This document shows, one piece after another, positions 51,230 to 64,000 of a DNA stretch of 64,000 nt. A program made the translations under genes and the position numbers. Within the stretch, counting starts at the first letter, position 1, and each line of letters begins with the position of its first letter. The notes beneath the pieces were generated by a model that saw only the letters and a program-made list of their open reading frames with translations, was not told the origin of the DNA and did no database searches. The stretch covers positions 166,591,640 to 166,655,639 of the forward strand of contig NC_089493.1 of NCBI RefSeq assembly GCF_036850765.1, read 5' to 3'. Source of the stretch: Saccopteryx bilineata (lineage: Eukaryota; Chordata; Mammalia; Chiroptera; Emballonuridae).

Positions 51230-52589
51230 CAATAATTGTTTATGTTATTCAAAAATATTTTAAATTGGTAAGTTTAAGGTGATGGTTTTTCTGGCAACCT
51301 ATTATGAACGTTTAAATCACACTAAGCTTTTTTACAAACTGTCTCTTATTATTCCTTTGTTTTAAAGAATGGTATCTTATCTTTTCTTCATTGCTGTGAG
51401 AGATGAGTGGTCCTATTTCTTGCCTCTCAAAAGACTGATGAAGTCAATAGTTGTAAAGAAAAAAATCTTTGATCCTGAATAGCTTATGGATGTGTTAGGA
51501 AAAAAATAGTAGGAAGTAAATTCTTAAAAAAAAAATTCTATAGAATTGATTGTGTCTCTTAAGATTTTTATTTTTTAATTAGTTTTTAAACTGTTAGGTA
51601 TCTAAGAGCAGTAGTGCACTAACACTCACGGAGAAGTATGCCTAACCAGGAAGAATAGCCCTGGTGCCAGGAGAATTTGGCTCTTGCTTTATTCTTCTCT
51701 CCCAGTACTACTTATCTTTGATACTGTTTCCTCTTACAATTTCATGCTAATTGTGCTTCCTTTCATTAATATGTCAGTGTTAGTTTTAATGTAATTGTTT
51801 TAATTGCTTTCTATTTAGCTTTATTGATATTCAAAGGAGGGGGGAAGCTACATGGTGTTTATCCAGTAAGATGAAACAGCAGAGCAGTGAAACTGGCTTT
51901 TCCTATTTAAGAAACATTGAGCACCTGTGCTCAATGCAGTGGCCAGCCAATATTCATTCATTTTTTTCTACTTTCTAACAGATCCCAAATTTTATTGAGG
52001 GCATTAGTCTGTTTATTCAGAAGAATACATTTTGCCAATCTCTTGGCAGTTAGAATGGAGCACCTGACTAGGTTTTAGCCAATGAGATGTATATACAAGT
52101 GGTGTAGAAGAACTTCCAAGAAAACTATTTAAAGGGAGATGATTCATCTAGGAAGGGGTCCTTTTTGTTCTTTTCCAACTAGTCATTGCTACTTAGAGTG
52201 TGTAAGTTATGGTTGGAACAAAGTCAGCTGTGTTGGGCTTTAAAGAACAGTAAGAATGGAAATAATGGCTAAAGACAGTGAGTATGGAATAAACTTTAAG
52301 GAGATGTGGGTCCCTGATGATCAAGAAGTCAGTATGTCATCTCTGGATTGACTGCTTCTAAATATTTTTACTTGAGAAATTAAGAAACTTCTATCTTATT
52401 TAAGCTATCATAATTTCAGTTTTGTTGTACCTCCAGTAAAATCCAATCTTAATCCTTTAACATTACGGTTTTTCATTAAGATGTTACATAATTAGTAAAC
52501 CACACAGATCTCAACTGTATAGTATGAGCTAATGAATCTGTTTTAAGCTTTTGTTTTTTGATTTCTAATTTAATTAAGAGTAATGTACA

Positions 52590-52728
52590 GGGTGCTTTAC
52601 ATTAAGTATCTTTTTAACCTTCTGCCAAACCTATGAGAGTTGGTATATCATTCCCTTCTTTTACATATGAGAAACTGAAGCTAAGAAAGGTTAAGTAGCA
52701 TGCTCTCAAATCAGAGTAGTAAAAGGAA
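52590..52728 (-). repeat. MIR SINE
   Basis: Reverse MIR text 'ttttacatatgagaaactga' and 'agctaagaaaggttaagtag'; ends where the next SINE was inserted. Confidence 0.75.
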
Positions 52729-52734
52729 TTTTTT

Positions 52735-52931
52735 TAAAAATCCTTTTTTTCAATTTTTCTTTTATTAATTTTTTAGAGAGGAGAGAGAGTGAGAGAGAGA
52801 GAGAAGGGGGAGAGAGGAGCAGGAAGCATCAACTCCCCTATGTGCCTTGACCAGGCAAGCCCAGGGTTTTGAACCGGCGACCTCAGCGTTCCAGGTCGAT
52901 GCTTTATCCATTGCGCCACCACAGGTCAGGC
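52735..52931 (-). mobile_element. Bat tRNA-derived SINE (short type)
   Basis: Minus copy with head 'ttgcgccaccacaggtcagg' and a GA-rich stretch. A perfect gtaaaaggaatttttt duplication (52719-52734 and 52932-52947) flanks it. Confidence 0.92.
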
Positions 52932-53614
52932 GTAAAAGGAATTTTTTGAGACATATTCTAAGTCTACTTTAGTTGAGTGCCCCACTTCTTAACTCATGTG
53001 CTATAATGGCAGGTGTTAACTGGTAGCATTGTCTTCCTAAGCAAGGAAGTGAAATCCATCTATTCCATGAATTACATTTCTATGTAGAAATGTAACTTTG
53101 GGTCTGTAGTTTGTATTTGTTTCTATACCAATGGCCACACCACCCTGAACAAATAAACTGAAAGTTCTTATAGAAGCACTGACCTATCTAAGCTCAGTCA
53201 GGCACCACAATTGGTCTTTATTATAAATGAATCAGTCCAAATATCTTCCTGTACATTCTTAAGATATTACACTTATTGTAAAAATGAATGCCCTGAATTG
53301 GGAGTAGAATTATCCTATGGTTGTATTTCTTTCATTTCTTATATTATCCCTTCAGTATTTTTCTGTCACCCCTGAAATATATTTTCATTTCCTCTTGAAA
53401 GTTGAAACTTGCTTTGGAAATCTCTTATTCAAACTAAATATACTATATTTATTTTAGCACACCATTTTTTAAAAAAAGTTGTATTCTGGTATTAATCCTA
53501 ATAAATAATTTTAGAAAATTATACACAACTTTGTGGAGGAATTTTATCACTAAATAATTTAGAGATATTTAAATTTTAATAAGAAATATAGGTAGGTTCC
53601 AGTTATTTCCTTTT

Positions 53615-53674
53615 TTTATTTTTAAGGCTTTTTTTTTAAGATTTTTATTTATTTTTTATTCATTATAGAGAGGG

Positions 53675-53709
<35 letters not shown>

Positions 53710-53830
53710 GGGGAGGAGCTGGAAGCATCAACTCCCATATGTGCCTTGACCAGGCAAGCCCAGGGTTTTGAACCGGCAACCTCAGCGTTTCCAGGTTGAC
53801 GCTTTATCCACTGCGCCACCACAGGTCAGG
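53615..53830 (-). mobile_element. Bat tRNA-derived SINE (short type)
   Basis: Minus copy with head 'ctgcgccaccacaggtcagg' and a (GA)n run at 53670-53706. A perfect ccagttatttcctttt duplication (53599-53614 and 53831-53846) flanks it. Confidence 0.93.
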
Positions 53831-54407
53831 CCAGTTATTTCCTTTTAACATTAACCATATGTTGTTGACAACTCCTCTTTAAAAGTATGCTGAAGAAAGA
53901 TGTCAGGGGCTACCAACAAATTTATTTTAAAGAATGGTTCACCAGAACTATACTAGACACTGTCCATCATTTTATTGGCGATAATACTATTCTTGTGTAT
54001 TGATGAAATTTTGTTGACTCAGCTGATGGGTGCATGAGAATCTATGCTTGTGTTATGTACTAGGTTTCTCTTGCTGCTATAAAAAATGACCAGTTACTTG
54101 AAACAATAAAAATATATTATCTTACAGCTCTATGGGCCACATTTTAAGTTTAGGTCTTACTGGGCTAAAATCAAGGTATCAGGAGGCATGCATTTCTTTC
54201 TGGTGGCCCTAGAGGAGAAACCATTTCTTCATCTTTCCTACCTTCTAGGTGCTGCCTACTTCACTTACTAATATCCCACTATTCCATCTTCAAGGCTGGC
54301 AGCATTGTATCTCTTTCACTATTCTTTTGTAGCCATATCTCCCTTTGAGCATAGCCAGGAAAGGTTCTGTCCCACCCAGATAATCCAGGATGACTTTCCC
54401 TTTACAA

Positions 54408-57108
54408 TGGTGGTCCCCCACCCCTGGGACGCGGTCCGCAGAGAAAGAATAAATAACTTACATTATTTCCATTTTATTTATATTTAAGTCTGAACAATGT
54501 TTTATTTTTTAAAAATGACCAGATTCCCTCTGTTACATCCATCTAAGACTCACTCTTGATGCTGGTCTCGGTCATGTGATACGTTACTGCTAAAATTAAA
54601 CCCATAAACTAGCAAAATGAGTGAGAAACAAAATTTCATGAAAAGTTTTTTTTTTTTGCCAAGTGGAAAAGGGCCAGTGAGGAGACAGAAGAACCTATGA
54701 CCTCAAAGAAAAAGAAGGCTTCATTTAACAGACAATACCAGGAGTCCTACTTGACTTATGGATTTATTGCAACTGGTGATTCTTGCACAGCAGTGCTGCT
54801 CTGCATAATATGTGACAACCGGCAAGTTGTCATGAGGCAATGAAGCCTTCGAAACTGCTTCAGCACTTGGAGACCAAGCACCCTATTTTAAAAGACAAAC
54901 CTTCTGAGTATTTCGAAAGAAAAAAGCATGAACAAGAAGGACAGAAACAATTACTGGTGGCCACTACATCAGTAAATGCGAGTGCACTGGGAGCATCATA
55001 CTTGGTGGCTAATTGTATTGCTAAGGCTAAGAAGCCATTCACCATTGGTGAAGAATTGATCCTTCCAGCCACTAAAGACATTTGTTGTGAACTTCTAGGA
55101 GAGGCTGCGGTTAAAAAGATAGCACAGATGCCTCTTTCGGCTACCACCGTCACAGGGTGCATTGAGGAAATAGCAGAGGACATTGAATCACAATTGTTGG
55201 AAAGGATTAATAAATCACTGTGGTATGCTCTCCAGGTTGATAAATCTACAGATATTGGCAACAAGGCAATGCTACTTGTTTACATGCATTATCTTTATCA
55301 AGAGGTTGTGCATGAGGATATGTTATGTGCACTATCATTGCCAACCAAAACCACAGCCGCAGAACTATTTAAATCGCTGGATGACTATATATCAGAAAAA
55401 CTGAAATGGTCTTTTTGTGTTGGCATATGCACAGATGGAGCTACTGCCATGACTGGAAGGATGCCTGGTTTAACTACTCGGATTAAGGAGGTTGCACCTG
55501 AATGCAAGTCTACGCATTGTGTCATTCACAGGGAAATGCTGGCTAGCCGAAATATACCACCAGAACGTAACAGCGTATTGAATGATGTTGATGTCGTTAA
55601 AGTTATTAGCCACATCAAAGCACACGCCCTTCACTCGCGCCTGTTAGAGCAGCTTTGTGAGGAAATGAATGCAAAGCACAGACATCTTCTCTTATACACA
55701 GAAATAAGATGGTTGTCCCTAGGGAGGTCCCTGGCCAGAGCATTTGAATTACGAGAGCCACTGCAGAGATTTCTCTCAGAAAAAAAGTCACCGCTAGCAG
55801 CACATTTCAGTGATGAGGAATGGGTTGCAAAACTCGCTTACTTGTGCAACATATTTAATTTAACCTCCTCAATGAACTCAATCGGTCACTTCAGGGGAAA
55901 ATGACAACTGTCTTCAAGTTGGCAGATAAAGTAGCTGCATTTAAAGCCAAACTGTATTTGTGGGGACAATGCATGAACAGAGGTATATTTGACATGTTTC
56001 AAACATTCACGGGAATTTTCGAAGAGACTGAGCCCAAGCCTTCATTGTCCCAGCTGGTGCATGATCACATGTATTTGCTTTTAAAAGAGATTGAATGCTA
56101 CTTCCTAACCACAAAAGACCCACGAATTGCCAAGGAATGGATCCGCGATCCATTTGTCAACAAACCAGGTGAATCCAGCGTGTCTATGCAAGAAGAGGAT
56201 CAACTACTGAAGATCGCAAATGATGACAGCCTTAAAAATATGTTTGAGACTACAATTCTGCTGGTGTTCTGGATTAAAGTCGTGGCAGAATACCCCGAGA
56301 TCACCACAAAAGCACGAAAAACCCTGTTACCATTTCCGACATCCTATTTGTGTGAAGCGGGATTTTCTGCAGTGACAGCAACCAAAACAAAATTACGGAA
56401 TAGACTGGAAATAAGCAACACACTTCGGGTGTCATTGTCTCCCATTACCCCTAGATGGGACCGTCTCTTGCAGAGAAACAAGCTCAGGGCTCCCATTGAT
56501 TTAGCTTTATGGTTGTTGAGAGATAGGCTACTATCTCTCATTCTATATAAACATTATAAAAAATAACCCTTAACTTACAATATTCATAACAATGGTGAGT
56601 TATATTTTTCATGCACTTTATATTTGTTTTTGTGTTGTATCTTATGGCATGTTTAAATGTTACCATAGTGACTGGAAAGTGTTTGGAGGCAGAGAGGATG
56701 TTACTCATGTTATGTTGTTGGTGCGATGTTAAGAAGATACTTCTAATAAAGTTGCATACGAGTACACAGTGGATTCATGTTTATTTTTATTGTCATAGGT
56801 TCATGATTGGTAGCGAACCTGAACCTATCATATTACACATTGATGTCAGACATGAAATGTTGTCAGAATAATAAATTTAAATACAGCCTGAATAATGAGG
56901 ACATGCTCGTTCTTCCTTTAACTTAGCCCAATAAATATCGTAAGTCAGACAATTATATTTTAAAATACCACAGTTTTTACGCCAGTCGCATAATTTTATT
57001 TTATGCGTTTTTCTGTCCCACCCTAAAGGCCGGTCTGTGAAAATATTTTCTGACCGGTCCGTCAGAAATTAAACCAGTCCGTGGCCCAAAAAAGGTTGGA
57101 GACCACTG
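54408..57108 (+). mobile_element. hAT DNA transposon, nearly full length (2.7 kb)
   Basis: A 2701-bp element flanked by a perfect 8-bp duplication, ctttacaa (54400-54407 and 57109-57116), the hAT size. The ends are imperfect inverted repeats of the cagtggtccccaacc type: left 'tggtggtcccccacccctgg', right 'aaggttggagaccactg'. Subterminal CCGGTC-type repeats lie near the right end. It contains one transposase gene, now broken. In size and gene content it corresponds to an autonomous copy. Confidence 0.93.
54617..56566 (+). pseudogene. hAT transposase, frameshifted
   Basis: Product family: hAT transposase of the ZBED5/SCAND3-like kind. From the ATG at 54617 an N-terminal region with BED-finger-like text (LLCIICDN; LLQHLETKHP) leads to the RNase-H-like core with STDIGNKAMLL and CTDGATAMTGRMPG (54840-55904). 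The last part (55901-56566) holds the C-terminal hAT dimerisation region (PTSYLCEAGFSAVTATKTKLRNRL in parts). The frame changes at about 54650 (a T run), 54835 and 55890, so no full-length protein can be made. Damage is light, which suggests a relatively recent insertion. Confidence 0.88.
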
Positions 57109-57339
57109 CTTTACAAGGTCCTCAGCTTACTGATATCTGTGAAGTTTCCTTTATTATATAATATAACATATTTACAGATTTTGGGAATTAGGGTGTGGAC
57201 ATCTTTGTATGGGTGGCCATTACTCTGCCTACTACAGTTTGGCTGCTGGGAAGGAAATGATCCAAACTAGTTGTACCACTTATGGCCAAAGGAAGGCACA
57301 TAAAGGTCATTATACAAGGAGGTTAGGACTCATTAATTA

Positions 57340-58785
57340 GGTGTTTTGACCCCAAACAAGGTAATTAAGAAACTTCTAAAAATCAACAAAGACATTGAAT
57401 GGGTGAAGACATCATAAATTTCCACTGAAATTCAATTCAAATATTAGAAATGGAAAAACTGAATAAAACAATACAAATATAAGGGACTTGCATCTAGAAC
57501 ATATAAAAAACACTTAAAACTCGCCCTGGCCGGTTGGCTCAGCGGTAGAGCGTCGGCCTGGCATGCGGGGGACCCGGGTTCGATTCCCGGCCAGGGCACA
57601 TAGGAGAAGCGCCCATTTGCTTCTCCACACCCCCCCCCTCCTTCCTCTCTGTCTCTCTCTTCCCCTCCCGCAGCCAAGGCTCCATTGGAGCAAAGATGGC
57701 CCGGGCACTGGGGATGGCTCCTTGGCCTCTGCCCCAGGCGCTAGAGTGGCTCTGGTCTCGGCAGAATGATGCCTGGGAGGGGCAGAGCATCACCCCCTGG
57801 TGGGCAGAGCGTTGCCCCTGGTGGGCGTGCCGGGTGGATCCTGGTCGGGCGCATGCGGGAGTCTGTCTGACTGTCTCTCCCCGTTTCCAGCTCCAGAAAA
57901 ATACAAAAAAAAACCAAAAAACTCTTAAAACTCAATTAAAAATGACTAATAAATGCAGTTAAAAATGAAGATCTGAACAGACACTCCTCCAAGGAAGAGA
58001 CATAAATGCCTATAAGCACATGGAAGGATGCTTAACATCATTACTCATTAGAGAAAGCAAATTAAAATCATAATGAGATGTAACTTCACACCCACTAGGG
58101 TGGTTGGAATAAAAATGTCAGAATAGTAAATGTTGGGAGGATGTGAAAAAATCAAAGTACTGATACACTGCAGGTGGGAATATGAAATGGTGCAGCTGCT
58201 TTGAAAAACAATTTGGCAGTTACTCAATTAAACATTAAAGATATTATATGATCTAACAATTCTACTCCTAGAAAAATGAAAATATATGTCCACACAAACA
58301 CTTATATATGAATTTTTATGGCAGCATTATTCATAATTGTCAAAAAGCAGAAACAATTCAAATGTCTACCAACAGTGGAATGGATAATCAAAATGTGATA
58401 TATCTATACAGTGGACTCATCCTACCACAGAAACAAATGATATACTGACACATGCTACAACTTGGATGAACCTTGAAAACATGGAAAGGGAACGAAGACA
58501 GTCACAAAAGTCCACATATTGTTTTATTCCATTTGTATGACAGTCTAGGATAGAGAAGTCAGAAAATTAATTAGTATTTGATAGGATGTGAGGAGGAGGG
58601 CTGGGGGGATAAGAGGGTGATAGCTAGAGACTATGGGGGTGTTGAGGTAATGAAAATGACCTAAAATTGACTGTGGTGATAGATCTATTACTCTGAATAT
58701 TCTAAAAGCAACTAAATTATACACTGTAAATTGTATGTGAATTATATTTCATTAAAGTTCTTTTTTAAAAAAAATCATTTAAGCC
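57340..58785 (+). mobile_element. Old L1, 3' part, with a SINE inside
   Basis: Plus L1 ORF2 end and 3' UTR: 'gaagatctgaacagacactc', 'cttcacacccactagggtgg', 'aatgtctaccaacagtgga', 'cacatgctacaacttggatg'. Stops throughout. Confidence 0.8.
57523..57915 (+). mobile_element. Bat long tRNA-derived SINE
   Basis: Full-length copy inside the L1; duplication aaaaaac(a/t)cttaaaactc-type (57505-57522 and 57916-57933, one or two mismatches). CTCF-like motif tcaccccctggtgggc at 57790-57805, reverse orientation. Confidence 0.92.
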
Positions 58786-59328
58786 ATGATAATTAAAAAA
58801 GAGAATTCAAAATTTTGGCAAGGCATGAGCTTCAGAACTTTTAATTCGGGAAATAAATTTTAAATTGCAAAACCTCACAGTTTCCACACTTAGGCATTGC
58901 ACAGAGGAGAAGTAATCTACCTCAGATAGGGCATTGGTTAAACACTCTCTTTAGAACTACCACTGATTGCAGTTTTGCAGTGTTTAGTCATTTGTAATTC
59001 TATAATATGTACCGTGAAAAACAGGTACTTGTGAAGCTGGCTCAAGGTTACTTTGAAAAAGTTCTGCTCCTAAATGTATATTTTCAGCTTAAATGTTAAT
59101 TAAATTATTTCATCAAATCCCTCAACAGCTTTAAACAGTAACATAATTGGGTTTGCTTTCTATAGTTCTCCTGTACAACAACACAAAGTTCTATCTGAAC
59201 ATACAGAAACTGCATGAAAATAGAATTCAGCGTTTGATAATACAGAACACTATTTGCGCAATTTATTCTACATACAGTAATAGAATTTTGTACCCAATGT
59301 TAAAACAGAACATGTGAGACTCAGTAAG

Positions 59329-59350
59329 AACGCATGGTGGTGCTGCAGGT
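59329..59350 (+). promoter_or_regulatory. PCDHB16 promoter CSE / CTCF-like site, altered core
   Basis: Reads aacgcatggtggtgctgcag then gt, in the usual place about 248 bp before the ATG. The core GGTGGCGCTG of the other genes is GGTGGTGCTG here, a C-to-T change at a base that CTCF motifs keep nearly constant. Confidence 0.82.
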
Positions 59351-59491
59351 CAAATGATGGAAAATGGAATTGCCTACACAGCTCTCGTATTCTGCCAAAC
59401 AGTTTCAGGCTGCCTGGAAGCTTAAGAATAGCTTTCCCACACAGAGCAAAAGGAAGTGTGAAACCACCTTAAAAACCCATTTTCTGCATAG

Positions 59492-61978
<2,487 letters not shown>

Positions 61979-62044
61979 TTTTTTTAAGTTTTAAACATTT
62001 AACCTTTTATTATTCTTTTATTATTCTTGGCAAACTGGGGATAT

Positions 62045-62195
62045 TGTAGTGTGTCTGACTACACACTACCGTTTCAGGGACCAGTGAGTTAAAGTTTTAA
62101 AACCAATTATTCCTAATCTCACATACTAGAGCATGGGGAGTAAAATGGGGGAAAAAAATCTCTCCTTCTAGAATAACTTTAGAATTTAACTATTG
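62045..62195 (+). pseudogene. Degenerate PCDHB cytoplasmic-tail fossil
   Basis: Same fossil as behind PCDHB8: 'cagggaccagtgagttaaag', 'aaccaattattcctaatctc', 'ctccttctagaataacttta'. The frame is broken. It is nearly identical to 50905-51055, so it was copied together with the functional tail. Confidence 0.75.
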
Positions 62196-63234
62196 ATAGG
62201 AACTTATTTAATAAAGACAATATATTTTGTCAACTAACTAAATTGTTTGTGCCCACCATCAATAGATACTTTAATTTTCTTTATTTAATTTACCCTCAAT
62301 TCCCAATGTTATGCTGAAGTTCAGAAGTTTTCTCGTCCTCATACTTTAGAACAGTGAATTATTTCTCAATGGACTTCCAATTAATGAAATAGCCTTTACC
62401 TTAAAAATACATATCATTAAATTTTTCCATCCTATAAGTGTCATTATTGACTTTCTATTTACATTTTTCATTTTAGTTCTCCTTATTCTACAACTTCAAT
62501 TATTAAAATAATCTGTTCTTGTGATCTGTATATTTATTTTCTGATACTTCTATTTTCATTTTAAAACTGGTATTTGTTGTTGGTTTGTCATCCTTGGTTT
62601 TTATAGCAATTTTCTTAACTATGTTACTTTTTAAAAGAGATTTATTTTCCTTGAACTGATAGCTGCTCATTTAACATGTAATATATCTGTTATGATATGA
62701 TGAATAAATATCTAATCAGCTTTATCTGAAAATAAGAAGAAACAGCATTAAAAGATAACAAATGTGTTTATGTTTGGAGGGGGGGAGCACGTTTCGGGCA
62801 TTTTACAGCACCATATAGAAATATTAAGTGATTTTTTACCTTCAATTCTATAAGAAAAAAATCAGAAATCCATATTAAGTTTTTAATGGCCAACAGTACA
62901 GTCCCATTTAGTTGAGGGGCAAAAAAACTGTAGAAATCATCAGGCAGAGGTTTATATAGTGTAGCTTTTATAGTCAACCATTAGAGTGTTTTGTGGGGTT
63001 TTTTGGGCAGTATCTAGCCCTTCTTCTGTATAATATACTTGAACTTATTCTGTATCTCTTACTTATTGTTAGAAAAATAGAGCTAGATATTAGGCCTTTG
63101 AATAAAATTCTATTTGAGATGTTATAATGCTGTTCTTACTTTCAGTGGTGTTAAGATAGATATTAGTGTGGTCTATTCTCCCTTTTTGGATGAAGAGAAA
63201 TTAGATACCACTATAGTTTAATTAAGGGAGACCT

Positions 63235-63630
63235 TATTTATTTATTTTTATTAAGTGACAGTCAGGGAGGCAGGGAGACAGACTCCTGCATGTTCCCCGA
63301 CTGACCTACTGACTGGGATCCACCTGGCAAGCCCCCTACAGAGTGATGCTCTGCCATCTGTGGCCACTGCTCTGTTGTTTCACAACCTCAATCGAGCTAT
63401 TTTAATGCCTGAGGTGAGGCCATGGAGCCATCCTCAGCACCCAGGGCCAACTTGCTCAAAACATTCAATCCATAGCTGCAGGAGGGAAAGAGAGAGAGAA
63501 AGAGAGAAGGAGGAGGGTGAAGGTTGGAGAAGCAGATGGTCACTTCTTCTGTGTGCCCTGACCAGAAATTGAACCTGGGACTTCCACATGACGGAATGAT
63601 GCTCTACCACTGAGCCAACTGGCCAGGGCC
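63235..63630 (-). mobile_element. Bat long tRNA-derived SINE, old copy
   Basis: Minus copy with head at right ('ccactgagccaactggccag', 'gggcc') and the long-SINE middle ('gactgggatccacctggcaa'). More diverged than the other long copies; target duplication not clear and the CTCF-like motif is lost. Confidence 0.8.
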
Positions 63631-64000
63631 TGAGGGCGTGTCCTAAAATAAATGTCTGCCCTTCTTTAATTCTGCAAGTAAATCTAAAGGTAATGTAAGA
63701 AAAACAAAGACAGTTATAAAAGGGAACAGAAATGGCAAATAATAAGTGAAAGAATACAATTTTTAAACAATAAGGATTTAAAAGTACTGAAATTTGTTTT
63801 TATTTCACTCAAAGGTTTATTTATGTATGCCTGAATACAGCAAGCATTTAGTGTCTGATTTGCCAACCAAAGATGACAAAGACATAGTTTCCACCCTTAA
63901 GTAGGGACAGATTGACATGAAACAGAAAGCAATAATATTTACAGGGCAGTTATAAAAGCTCTTATGGGAGCACAGAGGAGAGAAAACTGAAACAGTTACT

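Larger units (their letters stand above)
51230..59328. other. PCDHB8-PCDHB16 intergenic DNA
   Basis: An 8-kb interval without a host gene: MIR (52590-52728), two SINEs (52735-52931, 53615-53830), an hAT transposon (54408-57108), and an L1 3' portion with a long SINE in it (57340-58785). 51230-52590, 52950-53600, 53850-54400 and 58800-59328 hold nothing I can name. Confidence 0.65.
61979..64000. other. PCDHB16 downstream DNA
   Basis: Starts with 3' flank shared with PCDHB8 up to about 62226, including the tail fossil at 62045-62195. 62230-63230 is AT-rich and unassigned. A long SINE fossil lies at 63235-63630. 63640-64000 shows nothing I can name. Confidence 0.6.

Noticed and set aside
53670..53706. 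(GA)n run as an independent microsatellite or GAGA-type site
   Set aside because: It is the GA-rich part of the SINE at 53615-53830; sister copies have it too.

Overview
The window is nuclear DNA from a placental mammal, almost certainly a bat. It carries the 5' half of the clustered protocadherin-beta (PCDHB) locus on the + strand. The mammalian call rests on seven large single-exon cadherin genes plus MIR, L2 and old L1 fossils. The bat call rests on many copies of tRNA-derived SINEs with bat-type heads and GGGCACA boxes, and on hAT and Tc1/mariner DNA transposons that look younger than mammalian norms. The long (~380 bp) SINE differs from the short Myotis-type VES I know, so I lean towards a horseshoe-bat-like lineage, with modest confidence.

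Gene order, all +: PCDHB2 (3' end only, 1-294), PCDHB3 (3731-6100), PCDHB4 (14151-16538), PCDHB5 (21541-23928), PCDHB6 (30729-33114, broken by one extra G), PCDHB7 (43452-45836), PCDHB8 (48444-50840) and PCDHB16 (59582-61978). Names come from recognising the N-terminal and EC1-EC4 sequences and from the order, which matches human B2-B3-B4-B5-B6-B7-B8-B16. Each gene is one exon: signal peptide, six cadherin repeats, one membrane span and a short cytoplasmic tail. EC1-EC4 are unique to each gene. EC5 through the membrane span is a GC-rich block nearly identical between genes, as expected of gene conversion. Each complete gene has a CTCF-like conserved sequence element (CSE) 245-268 bp before its ATG, on the same strand.

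In neurons these genes are known to be chosen stochastically by CTCF/cohesin looping to distal enhancers, and their products form homophilic cell-surface identity codes through EC1-EC4.

The intergenic DNA is AT-rich and dominated by transposons: old L1, L2 and MIR pieces, two Tc1/mariner-type MITEs, a nearly full-length but frame-broken hAT element, many SINEs with clear target-site duplications, and a retrocopy of NBN (nibrin) between PCDHB6 and PCDHB7 that has itself taken several SINE insertions.

Most notable observations: (i) downstream of PCDHB8 lie two extra fossil cytoplasmic-tail segments, and the PCDHB8 3' end plus about 250 bp of flank is nearly identical to that of PCDHB16; (ii) the long SINEs carry a CTCF-like motif in a locus governed by CTCF orientation; (iii) PCDHB6 has a one-base frameshift; (iv) the PCDHB16 CSE has a changed core base. 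I did not find a wholly new system; the novelty lies in the recombination and transposon history of a known locus.
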